DNA of 64,000 bases, from NCBI RefSeq assembly GCF_023065955.2, contig NW_026622852.1, positions 12,354,423-12,418,422 of the forward strand, in the 5' to 3' direction. Positions 42,486-53,732 of the stretch are shown here, piece after piece. Source of the DNA: Ursus arctos (taxonomy: Eukaryota > Chordata > Mammalia > Carnivora > Ursidae). The position numbers were made by a program, and so were the translations under genes. The notes below the pieces were generated by a model, which was not told the DNA's origin, searched no databases, and was given only the letters and a program-made list of their open reading frames with translations. How positions within the stretch are numbered: the stretch's first letter is position 1; each line of letters begins with the position of its first letter.

Positions 42486-42984
42486 CTCACTTTTTAGAGT
42501 TTGTGGGACCAGGGAAACTGGAACAAATGGAAGAGAACAACAGGGATGAGACTAGAAGAAGGGCTTGGTCGGCCATAGATGATCCAGCCTGGGTCAGGCC
42601 AGTGTCAGCTGGCTGAAGCATCACCTAAGTCAGAAACTGGTCATTTGACAAATGGCATATTAACCCAGATCCCTAAATAAAGGTTCAGGTATCGCCCAAG
42701 AACCATTGATTGAAATGTTTAGACCAAGTTCAGATCCCGGGCAGAGCTAGAGCAGGTGAACAGCAAGTAATCAGCAGAAGTCTGGTCCAGTTTGTCATCT
42801 TGGGGGTAGAATTCCCTGGAAGAAGTCAGGTGTATAGCAGTGGGGTCAAATGGTAAGCAAAGCTGTTAATAGGAAACTAGAGGAGCGGGTATGCTCTCAG
42901 CCTTTGGGATTCAAGGCCAGTCATGGTCATTGAGGAATTGGAGGTGTCAGGACTAGAGTAGAACCAGCTGGGACAAGAAGAAAA
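42486..42984. other. non-coding, no recognised element
   Basis: About 500 bp, fairly balanced composition. It reads like part of an old LTR but I cannot name it. Confidence 0.35.
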
Positions 42985-43215
42985 AGCATATATACTGAGA
43001 GAGTACTAAGTGCTGGATGTTCCCTCCTGACTTATCTCACCTTATCTCTCAGCAACTCTGTAAGGAAGGTGAGATCTTCTGTCTTCACGTTCTTTTTGAA
43101 ACATGGCACAGCTATCTGCCAAGCACTTTCTTTAGGGACGAGCCAAAAGTCACAGAGCCAGAAAATTATAGAACCTGGAAGAGAATTCAGGTCTTTCCGA
43201 AGAACCAATTTTCCC
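42985..43215 (+). mobile_element. MIR SINE
   Basis: 'gagagagtactaagtgctgg', 'cttatctctcagcaactctgtaaggaagg', 'aaaagtcacagagccagaaaattatagaacctgg', 'gagaattcaggtc' follow MIR order. Confidence 0.65.
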
Positions 43216-43549
43216 CACTTCTTCATTCAGCCAAAAGACGAAAACAGGAAATAACTATCCCGTGGATTCTATGTGGATGAAAGGGCATCCAGAAATGGAC
43301 TGGATCACACTCACAGAGGATAAGTTCATAGGACTGTATGGTCAGAAAGCAGTCAGGTTATTATAGTCAGATTATCACGGAAGCCTTAAAGGATGACTAC
43401 ACCTTTCTACCCTTGAAGTCACTCCTTTGTGTTGGGATATGGCAGGTGATGCCCAGATATGTTCATAGGGAAGATGCACCAGTAACAAAATGCCGGGCTG
43501 CTAGGGTTCTGTACAGCAAAAAGGAAGAGGGAGGTGCCTACTGTTTAGA
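43216..43549. other. non-coding, unassigned
   Basis: Between MIR and hAT; frame 43338-43577 has no recognised product. Confidence 0.4.
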
Positions 43550-43772
43550 TCAGGGTTGCCAATTTCTTTTTTGTTAGTGGCCAGAAAGTAGGTATTCTAG
43601 GCTTTTCAGGCCATATGATACAGCATCTGACACAACTCCTCATCCCTGCCTTTGTAATGTGAAAGCAGCCATAGACAATTGACAAATAAATGGTGTTCCA
43701 ATAAAACTTTATTCAAAAAGAAAAAGAGCTGCAAGCTGGATTTGGCCCACAGGTTATAGTTTACAATCTGCT
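43550..43772 (-). mobile_element. hAT-type non-autonomous DNA transposon
   Basis: Reversed copy of the family with ends near CAGTGGTTGGCAAACT: left end 'cagggttgccaatttc' and right end 'tagtttacaatctg' are inverted repeats. Internal 'gccatagacaattgacaaataaatgg', 'aataaaactttattc' and 'ggatttggcccac' are diagnostic phrases of that MITE. TGTTTAGA and TGTCTACA near the ends may be the worn 8-bp target duplication. Confidence 0.82.
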
Positions 43773-43780
43773 TGTCTACA

Positions 43781-45671
43781 AAATACATAGTGTCTAGCAC
43801 AGAGGGCGTGGATGTATTTAATAACTCGAGATTTGTTAACTTGTAAATCATGTTAATTGACTAGACAGGCGACCATCATCTTAAAAACAAGGTTTCCTAG
43901 GCCAGGCCAGTGTAGTGGGCCTCCTGGTAACCAGGGAACCCCAGGTGCCTGGTTCAGAGGAAAACACTGAAAGGTACACATAAAGGGCTCTGTGGTTATG
44001 AAGATGAACTCTGCTGACCTCACAGTTATTTTCAGGCTGTGCCAGAGTGAGTAAAGGAAGAATCATGGGGGAAAATCAGATACTGAGAATCCCATGTGAC
44101 ATTTGGTCTTTTTTTTTTTTTTTTTCCTCTGCAGGATTGTAATATGGGCTCTGGTCCATAGAGGAAGGAAAATAAACTTCTGCTTAACTAGTTATTGTCA
44201 GGATGCATTACCTTCTGCCCAGAGAGTGGCCTTAGTTCTAGACACTGCATGAGTTACTTACATAGACTATACAACTGAAGGATTTGCAAGTACTAAATAA
44301 GGAATATGGTGCTTCTAATCGGCCAAAAGTGGGTCGGGGGTAGAGTGGAGGAGGAGGTGATATATTGTAATAGCCATATTAAACTGTACTAAACTTGAAA
44401 TAACAGGGAAAATATTTCCTTAAAGCTAATAGGAAAAATCAGTTACCAGACTCAGAACCATGAATCTAAGTTGTCATCCAGCTGCATGGGCTTACGGGGA
44501 GAGTTTCTGCACTGAGGTTTTCATTACAAAACACAGAGGCATTATTGGGGATAAATGAACCAATATGAATGAAATACCTATAATTGCCAACCTGAAATTT
44601 CACGCCAAAAATCATCCGAATCCCAGGTTGATGTGGAGTGGTTTTTCTTAAAGTTCAAAAAGAATCCACTTTATTAGTGGAGTGGGATACTTAGCAGGAG
44701 TATGTTTATAAACTTCAATTCTTCAGGTTTTCTCTAGTATTGGAAACAGAAGGGAAGGGAAGTTCTTCCTTGAATTGTTTTCCCTGAATCTACTTATTGT
44801 GGTCTTTTGTGTAATGTACTAAAGATAAAAGTAATAGCGCCCAGGCATGTGGGTGAGGAGAGCCAAGATCCTGCCAGGCTCTGGTGGCCAAGCTGGGAGT
44901 GTCTGACCAGGGTGGGTACCTTGTCTTATTCACCTGCCCGGACAGCTTGCCTTTCCCCACATTCGCACAAAGGAGCCACGTAGTCTAGTGGTGGCACTGT
45001 CTGGTGGCAGGGCTGAAAGTCTGGGCCCATCTTGGACTTGTTGGTAAGGGAGAACGCTGTGGTGCTGTTTGGGACCTTTCTAGCGAAATCTCCCAAGAGT
45101 CAGCGGGGTGCAGAGGGCAATCTGAGCAGAGATCACCCCCTTCTCCCCTGTCCCAAGAGCAGAAGTTTGCAGAATGGAGTCATATGATAAATAAGACCCA
45201 ATAGAATACTAATAATAGGAGGAGGTCAGCTAAGCAAATGTTTTATGGGAATTCCCATGGGTTGTAAGAGAAGGAAGAAGGCTTGCCATGCTACTTCTCA
45301 CTTGATATTAGATTTCTAATATTTCTAATATTTCCCCATCTTCTAACTTCTCTACTTCTCCTTCTCTCTTATCAATATCAAGATCTGCTTAGATCACAGA
45401 TTTGGCCGACTCTCTCCCTGCCACACCTCCTCTCATACACTTGTTCCCTTCGCTACGTGTGTATGCCGTGCTCCTGTTTCAATAATGCTTTTCACATGTT
45501 GTTATGGTCACACTAACAATGGGTCATACGTACAGCTTTGCCATCCAAAGGTGATAAGTTCATTAATTGTGGCAATGAGGCCACATGCCAATAAATCATT
45601 AGCTTTATTGAGGGGCCCCAGGGTGGGGAACCCCAAAATGCCAGAGTAAAGAGAGCAAACTGGATGGCATT
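43781..45671. other. 1.9 kb non-coding with few repeats
   Basis: Poly-T at 44109-44125, a tandem 'ctaatattt' pair near 45317, and short frames (43881-44066, 45004-45204, 45283-45516) without recognisable product. No family assigned. Confidence 0.4.
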
Positions 45672-45687
45672 AAAATAGAATTCAAGA

Positions 45688-46007
45688 GGGCACCCGGATG
45701 GCTCAGTCAGTAGAGCATGAAACTCTTAATCTCAGGGTTGTGAGTTTGAGCCCCACGTTGGATGTAGAGCTTATTTAAAAATAGAATCTTTAGGGGCACC
45801 TGGGTGGCTGAGTCGGCTGAGCATCTGCCTCTTGATTTCATCTCAGGTCATGATCTCATCAGGGTCCTGGGATTGAGCCCGGCATTGGGTTCCCCGCTCA
45901 GCGGGAAGTCTGTTTGAGGATTCTCTTTCCCTCTGCCCCTCCTTCTGCTTGCACTCTCTCTCTCTCTCTAAAATAAATAAATCTTTAAAAAATAAAATAA
46001 AATCTTG
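45688..46007 (+). mobile_element. short-form CAN-SINE hosting a second SINE
   Basis: 45688-45785 is the short SINE type ('gggcacccggatggctcag', 'gttgtgagtttgagcccc', 'gttggatgtagagctta'). A perfect 16-bp target duplication AAAATAGAATTCAAGA lies at 45672-45687 and 46008-46023, so the outer event covers both elements and the inner SINE landed in the A-rich tail of the first. Confidence 0.92.
45793..45992 (+). mobile_element. CAN-SINE nested in the tail of another SINE
   Basis: Head 'ggggcacctgggtggctgag', body with (CT)n, 'aaaataaataaatctttaa' tail. The inner target duplication is approximately AATAGAATCTT (left) and AATAAAATCTT (right). Same direction as its host. Confidence 0.93.
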
Positions 46008-46023
46008 AAAATAGAATTCAAGA

Positions 46024-46744
46024 ATGAGCATTTTGACCTGCAACCATTGTTCTTAGTCACTTTTGTGCTTCATCTCTTTTGAAAACTTCATTGATTTCAT
46101 CTTCTCTATGTATATGCATATACATAACATTTTGCAAGCAATTTTGAAGAGTTCCTGTACATTCTCCAAACTCACTCATGGATCTGAGGCTAATTCTTGA
46201 ATGAGATGAATCTATAATGAGTTAAACACAATATATTAAGTAACATCAAATTTGCTATAGATTTTTAAATATAATAACAAAAAGGAGAAAATATATTTTA
46301 CCACAAAGAGATCTGTCCCTAATCACCTTAATTAAGTGATTAAACTTAGCATTACCAATAGTGGGCCAACCTGGCATTATGCATTTCCTAATATTGATGC
46401 CATATAAAGTGAAATTCATAGTTGGTGAAGTATCCTGACTTACATTGAAACAAGTCTTTGAGTCTAACTTCTAATTTGACAGAAAATTCAGGAAATTAAG
46501 AAAAAAAACAAGTTAAATGGTATTTATTTCGAGGAAACAATAAGACAAATTCAAAACGTGAAACATTCCAAAAAGCAGCTAGTTCGGTCTTTTGAGATGG
46601 TCAAGGTCTTTAAAAACAAAACAAAACAAAACAGCTGGGAAGACTAATCTAGATTAAAATAAACTATATGAACATAACAGTCAAATGTGGAATGTGAACC
46701 TTGACCATAGTTTGGTTCAAATACACAAGCTATAAAAAAGGTTT
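46024..46744. other. AT-rich non-coding
   Basis: An (AAAAC)n run near 46613 and self-complementary 'tatatgcatata' near 46110. Nothing else recognised. Confidence 0.45.
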
Positions 46745-46985
46745 TTGGGTAACAATTAACATATTTAATATGAGCTAGATGTTAGATGATATTGGGGAGT
46801 TATTGTTATTTTTCTCAGGTGTGATAATGGTATTTAATAAGTATATAGAAAATATATTTTTATGTTACATATTTTTATATGCGAAGGACATATGACAGAA
46901 TCTTAATGTTGCACTGTATCATTCTTTCAATTTTTCCATATGTTTGAAATCCTCAAAATAAAAATAGAAAAAATGAATTAAAGTT
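46745..46985 (+). mobile_element. old L1 3' UTR end
   Basis: 'attggggagttattgttatttttctcaggtgtgataatgg', 'gttgcactgtatcattctttc' and 'catatgtttgaaatcctcaaaataaaaatag' follow an L1M 3' end. Confidence 0.6.
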
Positions 46986-48751
46986 AAACTTTTTTTTAAA
47001 GTATGGCATAAAAAGTTGTGTTCTTAGTCATGCATTTTATCAACTTCAGATTTTTCGCTGGACTTCCTGGTTCTGAATAATTCACGGGGCCAAGACTGAG
47101 CATTTTCTAACAGGTCACCATTGACCAAGAAATCACAGCAAAGCTTTTCGTTTCTCTCATTTATACTAGAGGTAAATGTAATTAAGGATCTGTACCTTTA
47201 ACTAAAAATGCAGCATTGCTTTGGGAGACTTTGTATCTCTGAGGCTTAAGTAATGCTTTCTGGCAAACCCTGAAGTTGAATGCTTTTTAAGAGAAAACAT
47301 ACCAGAACTGCCACTGGCCACCACCTCTACCACCACCACCAGGCTTCTCTGATGTAATAAAAGGAGATACAAAGAAGTTAAGGAAATGTTATCACCTGAG
47401 ATCATATTTTCCAACTGGAATTCATTGAGAACTAACAAAGTTGGACTTACAGAGTCATGATTTGCCGGCATCCCCAAGTCTAATTAAGTCAGCCCGTATT
47501 ATCTCATGTCCCACCCGGTGCAGTACTGTGTAATGCTGCAGATTACTGGGGATTGCCAAGGACTTGCTGCACAGTATTAAATTGTATAGATAATGGCTTT
47601 TGGCATTTTTGTTAGAAGGGACTGGTTTCAATATGCAGTAAGGCAACATCGTTTTACTCTCAATGGTTAGTTCATCACCAGCTTTTTTCTTTTTCCTTTT
47701 TTTTAAGTCCCGAAAATAGCTTACCAAAGATTTGTCATTTCCTGCCTAGAGAAAGTTCTGGAGTATTTGTGTTTTTATAAATATCAGATGTGTAATCTCA
47801 GACATGAACTTATTATAACTAGCCCCAAGGCATCGTGAGCTGCAAGTTGCCACTCGAAAATTAAAGGGGTCAAATTCAAAAGGGATGTGTGTCAAAAGGC
47901 TCTGGAAAATGGCATGGGCTTAATAAGCATCCCTTAGATGAACCTGTGATTGCTGCGGAAACTGCCATCTGTCTTTTGCTGTTGGTTAGCTTTCTAAATG
48001 CCTTTTATAGCTCCCCCCCCAGTAGTGAATAGGGTCCCCTGAGCTCAATTGCTAGAAAAATATATTAAGTTGGCTCCTCTTAACTGAAGGGAAGGGGAGA
48101 GAAGTGTTTAAATGACTTACTATCTCTTGGGCTCTACTTACTCTGTTAAAAAATACTGTACCTAGTATTTCAGAAATGGGAACTCTTTGAACCTCAGTAA
48201 AAGTCTTTTGGGGGACATTTGGTATCCTTTTGGAGCAAGGGACTTGGTGCTATTGTTTTATTGGTAGCATTTATCATTCAGTCCCACTTCCTATGTTACC
48301 TCTTTCTCTAACAGGGTATGATAAAGCAGCACCATAAAAACAGACAGGCAGGTTCGACTTAGCCTCCACCCAGCGAAGCCATTGTTTCTCAATCAGAGTC
48401 TGCTCCGAGGGGGCCCAGATTCTCTGCGCCAGGATGCACTCCCGGGGCAGCCATGGGAGAAGACTTCACAAGTGGGATGAGGGTGATGATTAGACTGAAG
48501 AGGAAACTCCTGCGAGGCTAGAATTAAGGCAAGGACATGGAACTCAGCAATGACGTGCAGGGAGCCAGAGACCAAATCCTAAAATTGCCCGAGACCAGTG
48601 AGGTGTAAAAACAAAGAAATACGGTCCAAGAGTCATAGAGAGAAAGAGTCTTCTTTCTTAATTGAAAGTGATGCCAGAAAACAAAATCAAGTGACGAATA
48701 ATAAAAGGAGTGGGAGCTGCTCTGAATCCAGTAGCGGTAACCGTGGGGCAA
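46986..48751. other. non-coding; short (CCA)n
   Basis: About 1.8 kb. A CCA-rich run at 47318-47342 makes part of the reverse frame 47202-47477. Other frames (47455-47727, 48393-48575, 48524-48751) have no recognised product. A C-run near 48013. No family assigned. Confidence 0.4.
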
Positions 48752-48766
48752 AAGGCACTGTATTTT

Positions 48767-48964
48767 TTTTTTTTTTAAGATTTTATTTATTCATTTGACA
48801 GAGAGAGAGACAGCCAGTGAGAGAGGGAACACAAGCAGGGGGAGTGGGAGAGGAAGAAGCAGGCTCATAGCGGAGGAGCCTGATGTGGGGCTCGATCCCA
48901 GAACGCCGGGATCACGCCCTGAGCCGAAGGCAGACGCTTAACCGCTGTGCCACCCAGGCGCCCC
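48767..48964 (-). mobile_element. CAN-SINE, antisense, young
   Basis: Poly-T, 'aagattttatttattcattt', body with 'aggctcatagcggaggagcc', 'ctgtgccacccaggcgcccc' at right. Perfect 15-bp target duplication AAGGCACTGTATTTT at 48752-48766 and 48965-48979. Same subfamily as 14970 and 31200. Confidence 0.96.
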
Positions 48965-49039
48965 AAGGCACTGTATTTTAACTCAGAAGACCGGGGTCGT
49001 TCAGCTCCAAACATCTGACTACAGAGTGATGCCTGTGGT

Positions 49040-49255
49040 GTGTGTCTGTGGCTAACTAACTTTTATTAAGTGCGTACCAGGTGCAGGCTGTCAGCAGGTG
49101 CTTTCTGATCCTTTAAGCATTTGTTCTTCGAAATCACCTTACGAAGCAAGTGCTCGAAAGATTTCTCATTGTCTGAGTGTAAAAAATAAGACTAGGGGTA
49201 AGCAGTTTGCTCTGGCACATACTTAGTGTCAGCCAAAGACAAGAGTCATGGCCAC
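49040..49255 (+). mobile_element. MIR SINE, diverged
   Basis: 'ggctaactaacttttattaagtgcgtaccaggtgc', 'caggtgctttctgatcctttaag', 'tacgaagcaagtgc' and 'gggtaagcagtttgctctggcac' follow MIR order. Confidence 0.65.
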
Positions 49256-49261
49256 CATTTC

Positions 49262-49495
49262 TGTTAGGCAACCTGTGTACTCACCTTGTTTAGTAGTCCT
49301 CACGGTAACTGGGTGACAGTAGCACTATTGTCACCATTTTACAGATGGGGAAACTGAGGCTTGGAGGCGTTAGGTAAGTTTCACAAGATCCTGCAGCTAG
49401 TAAGGATGAGAGCCTGAATTCAAACCCAGGAAATCTCACTGCAGTGCTTGGCCTCTGAGCTGTCACACTTCTACCTGCCTGTGTAGTTTTTACTG
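49262..49495 (+). mobile_element. MIR SINE
   Basis: Strong core: 'accattttacagatggggaaactgaggc', 'gttaggtaagtttcacaagatcctgcagctagtaagg', 'gcctgaattcaaacccagg', 'gcctctgagctgtc'. A second MIR directly after another in the same direction. Confidence 0.9.
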
Positions 49496-50059
49496 TATAC
49501 ATTTGAATCTCTTCCCCCTCAACGTCTATCTGTATCTTCTCCATTAATAGGGAAAATGACTTAGTAAAAAGCATTCAATATGTCTAAAATCAGTTAGGTT
49601 TTAAACAGGTGCCATGAAACAGCTACTATTATCATTGGGAATGGCAGTTAATGTTGCTGTGTAGATAAAGGTATCAATAGTCTTGTTATTAACTAAGTTA
49701 TCACTTAGAATTGAACTCCGGGATGAGAAGAGGGAACTCAGCGCTCAGGAACGGAGTGCTAGAAACCGGCTTGATTCTGGGTACAGCCGTGTTCCTTCTG
49801 GGGAAGGCAATCATGGGACCATGGTGCGCACTACTGTTTTCAAGTCTGGAACTCTTAGCTTGCCTCAAAATTGGCTGCAAAGCAGAGGCTGCCAAGCCCG
49901 GGTGATAGAACAGAGCGCAGGTGTGAGACTCTGCGGGAGTCACTGATGCCGGGAGCTGCAAAAGCAGGTGTGTGGACCTAGAGCGGGGCCGACAATGGCC
50001 GGAGAGGAAAAAAATCTGAAACCCACCAAATGAAAAAAGAGCCACACCAAAGCACACTT
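49496..50059. other. non-coding, unassigned
   Basis: Overlapping frames of up to 118 codons on both strands at 49683-50057 have no recognisable domain. Confidence 0.4.
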
Positions 50060-50620
50060 CAAAATGCTAGGGAAATTGGGACAATCCTCAAGTATTCCAG
50101 GCAACTTGGAATCGGCATTATATAGGTCTTCTCATAGCAACATTAGAAATTAGAAGGCAGTGAAACAAGGCCTTCAAAATTTTAAGTGAAAATGATTTCA
50201 CTTAAATGAAAATGGAAAGGAAGCTGTTGGTGGATATACACCTAAAAACAGCATGAGATCCAGTGAGCAGATAACCCAACATAGGAGAAGAGCGAAGGGC
50301 ATTTTTAAGATGAGGCAAAGAGGAATCCCAGGCTGGCAGCCAAAGAGCAAGCCTAGAGCATTCAGCCCAGCACAGCAGACGTGTGCAAGCAGGATGCTTA
50401 CAAAAATTTAAACTAATGATGACCTGACAGTTTGGAACTGTGGAAGAAATGATACGAGGAGGCATTTTACAGATGTTTGGGATGAATTAGCTGTAGGTTA
50501 AAACATTTTTTAATTTAGAAAAATGGACAATTATTTCAGTGGAGATGAAAAATTCTAGAAGGAAAAAATGTAATCGATCACTACTTAACTCCATAGGAGT
50601 CATAATAATGAAGTAGGGAA
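50060..50620 (+). mobile_element. old LINE-like repeat (L1/HAL1-type?), sense
   Basis: 'cattagaaattagaaggcagtgaaacaaggccttcaaa', 'gagatccagtgagcagataacccaacataggagaagagcgaaggg' and 'gaggaatcccaggctggcagcc' recall a common mammalian interspersed sequence that I associate with old L1/HAL1 elements. Family and exact ends are uncertain. Confidence 0.45.
50181..50206. repeat. perfect 11-bp inverted repeat, 4-base loop
   Basis: Arms TTTAAGTGAAA (50181-50191) and TTTCACTTAAA (50196-50206) around ATGA. Lies within the old LINE-like sequence. Confidence 0.85.
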
Positions 50621-52205
50621 CATGGCTTTCATAAAAAATTAACCCGACCCCTTTAATTGGTAAGATGCACCATTATCTTATGTGCCAGTAAGAAAGAAAA
50701 AAAATATGACACACGTGCATTATAAAGTACATATCAATTTCAGAGATATTAAAATGTATAAAACAGTAGAACTTAGAACTGATAAAATACAGTTTATTAG
50801 AATACTGAGCTAGAAGTAGAAAAGAACTGAATTCCTAATCTAACATGATGAGAAGCCAACATATATTATTTTAATTTGATAAATCAAGAGATTGCAAACC
50901 CACATATCATTTAAAAAAGAGCAAATATCAGAAGAAATTGCTTTAAAAAAAGTGGTTGCTTTATTTCAGTGGAGTAGAGGATAGAGGGGAAACCATATGC
51001 TGGAGTCTACTGGTTTTGGTTATTAAGTCTGAGTATTTTTTGTCTTTTGAAATGGTCAGCAGACATTATTTCGATGAACATAAAAATTATTTAAATTTAA
51101 ACTGTTTCGTATTCCACATACATGAAAAACAATGTCTTCCTCTGTGCTATTGGGAAGCCCTCTAAACTTGAGATACAAGGTTATAGAGGCCTCGGATCGT
51201 ATTCCAAAGGAAAAGTATGAAAGATTGTACTTATTTCCAAGAATTAAGGCTATACCATCTTCAAAGTTTCAATGGAAGTCCCATTTCATTAAAGTTTGTC
51301 AGAAGTTCTGATTTATATGACCTCCCCCTTTCCTGAGTTCCTATTGTACTTCTTCAGCCCTTCCATCGACTCTCCTTGACCTGGGATAGCAGAGTTTGGG
51401 CAAAGGGGGAGGGACCACCCTGCTGGCAGAGGCTATCTGGTCACCTGTGGAGCAACTTCACATAACGCTGCCTTAATAAGATACCGATACTTTGCCAAGA
51501 GGAAATGCTCCCCCTATCCCACCCCACCCCACTCCACTCCACCTAGCCCATCCCATCAATGTCCTGAGCCATTGCCACGGTTATCGATGGAAGAATTTCA
51601 TATTCCTTTAGTATGTTGTGGAAGAAAAATATTGACAGTCATTCATACTACTTCTCCCATCATTATATGGGTTTCCTACTTAGCTATATGAATAGGAAAC
51701 TTTTTTTTTTCTTTTTCCACGACTGGGTCTTGCCTCTGCAGCAAAACTAAGTATTTGAGAGCCCAGACTCCTAATGTTCTGGTGCTAAATGGAGTGCTGG
51801 GCATAGAGCAGGGACACTGTAATTATTTGCTGGTAGATTTTAATGTGATTTAAACCCTTTTCTTTGCTTAAGGCTGGTAAATGATAGCTACACACCTAAC
51901 AGTCTAATAATTATTTACTCATTTTGTCTTTTAATGCCTTTGTATAAGTTTCTTACTTAATAATTAAAGTTGGCATAGATTTATAGGAGTGTTTAAAATC
52001 CTGAGCTTGGAAGGTTTATAATGAGAGAATGCTCCTTGAAACAAGGCATTTTAATTTTTAACATTAAAATCTTGCCAAATGTTTCTATTTTGTTTTCACT
52101 TTTGTAGTTGAGTGTGTGTTATGTATATTAAGGAGATAGACCCACATGAATGAGACGTCTTGGGCTTGAAGTTATCTGAATACCATTCCCATAAAAGGAA
52201 GTCCA
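50621..52205. other. non-coding; (CCCAC/CCACT)n
   Basis: About 1.6 kb, AT-rich, no family assigned except a C-rich pentamer tract at about 51511-51556 and a T-run near 51701. Confidence 0.45.
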
Positions 52206-52380
52206 GGGCACCTGAGTGGCTCAGTTAGTTAAGCATCTACCTTCGGCTCAGGTCATGATCTCGGTCCTGGGATGGAGTCCCCGCATTGGGCTCCCTTTCT
52301 CCTGCTCCCTCTGCCTCTCTCTCTGCCCTTTCCCCCTGCTTGTGCTCTCTCTCGCTGTCTTGCTCTCTCAAATTAATAAG
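52206..52380 (+). mobile_element. CAN-SINE, tail eroded
   Basis: 'gggcacctgagtggctcag', 'gttaagcatctaccttcggctcaggtcatgatc', 'cctgggatggagtcccc', CT-rich body, 'caaattaataa'. The A-rich tail and target duplication are not recognisable, so it is older. Confidence 0.9.
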
Positions 52381-52970
52381 GGTGATTTAATTCGTAAGAA
52401 CAGATAACATAGAAACTTACACTTTTGTCTTTTCCATTCATCACATATCCTCAAACAATGAAAAAGGATCGTGTATGGGAAGCATCTAGCATGCCCTGGG
52501 TAGTCCGTTGACACTTTAAACGCCAAGCAACAGGTCTGACATTTAAAGTAATCAACAACCAACCAAGGAATATTCATCTACAAAGTAAAAAACTGAAGAT
52601 AAAAAAAAAATGTGCTAATTTCTTCTTTTGAGAGAGGCTTCCGACCTCAACTTGAATTGTTTACCTTAAAGACCTTTCTCTAGACTTTCACTCCTCTTGG
52701 GAAGCAGAGCCCATCTGGCCTTCCAGCCCCCGCTGGGGATGACATCGGCCTTCTTTCCCTCCCAAGCCTTTCCATGACCTCCTCAGTGTGGGATGCTCCA
52801 CTGGGAGCTGGGAACATTGGCTGTTCCCTTTTGCCGCACATGCGGCCGTGGTTCATGCTACTCAGCTCAGCTCTGAGGCCCTGGACAGGCTTCCTCAGCT
52901 ACCGAGAAGGTCAACAGAATCACCCCTGAGTGGGTTTCACAGTTAAGCGCCTCTTTGTACTTCCTGACAC
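52381..52970. other. non-coding, GC-richer towards the right
   Basis: From 52640 to 53020 the sequence is GC-richer than most of the window, without an assigned repeat and ending in a CTCF-like motif. Confidence 0.4.
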
Positions 52971-52972
52971 AG

Positions 52973-52986
52973 CCAGCTGAGGGCGC
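52973..52986 (+). promoter_or_regulatory. candidate CTCF core motif
   Basis: CCAGCTGAGGGCGC matches CCASYAGRKGGCRS at 13 of 14 positions (T for A at position 6). Same direction as the motif at 20540. Flanking sequence is not a recognised repeat. Confidence 0.55.
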
Positions 52987-53516
52987 AAGGGAGCCCTAAG
53001 GGAAAGAGGAATGAAGAGCAGAAGGAATGTCTCTCCGGAAGAGAGCTCAAGAGAGGCAGTTGGGTGGGTGTCAAATAGCTGACATTGCTGAAACCAAAGA
53101 GAATAAAGAACAGCCCTGTCTAATGAGGAGAATGATGACTTTTTATGACCATTAATGGATTTAGCAGCAAGATTTCACTTTTTCATAATCATGGAGTCCA
53201 TTTGCAGTTTTGACCTGGGCTTGAAATAGCCTGCTCTCCTCTCCCGCCCCCTGCCAAGCTGCTTTCCTTTCATCCCTCAGCCTTTTAGTTCTCCTTCCCC
53301 TGCAAGGCCTTCTAGGGGAGACCCACGGGCCAGGCCAACAGCTCCCTCCCCGTAGCCCTCTACCCATTTAGACAGTTACATTGCTCCACGCCAATAAAAT
53401 GCATTTAACCTTGGCCTGCGGGAGATGTAAATCTTTCAGGGTCTGTTTATCTATCAGTGTAATATTTTTATTTCCCTGTCTAGATGTCCTCTACATGTCT
53501 TGTCATTGTTGTAAAA
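52987..53516. other. non-coding, no recognised element
   Basis: The reverse frame 53161-53367 (68 codons, Arg/Gly-rich) has no recognised product. 'ggtctgtttatctatcag' near 53440 is unassigned. Confidence 0.4.
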
Positions 53517-53732
53517 CAGTGGCTTTCAAACTTTTTTCTCTGCTATAGAACACTTTGTTCAAACTTGTTCTCACATGAAACCCCGTGTGTCTGTAAAGCA
53601 ACGTGAACCTGGGGAATCTTTGAAGTGATGGTGGGAAGAAGGGGTGTGGGTGTTGGCCCACTTCTCCCTCTCCCAGCCCCACCTCCAGCTGGCCTGAGGG
53701 GCCTCGAGGAGCAGAGTTTTGTAAAAGCTACT
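53517..53732. mobile_element. possible hAT-type MITE
   Basis: Left end CAGTGGCTTTCAAAC and right end GTTTTGTAAAAGCTACT are imperfect inverted repeats of a hAT-like terminus. The interior is not one I can name, and no clear 8-bp target duplication remains. Confidence 0.4.

Noticed and set aside
42486..42984. Possible endogenous retrovirus or LTR
   Set aside because: Composition resembles an LTR but I found no TG...CA ends, primer-binding site or internal gene remnants. No viral gene was recognised anywhere in the window.
47990..48330. Splice-acceptor-like pyrimidine tracts followed by AG
   Set aside because: Such strings are frequent by chance and no open frame or donor follows.
49683..50057. 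Overlapping frames on both strands (up to 118 codons)
   Set aside because: No recognised product; the right end runs into an old LINE-like sequence.
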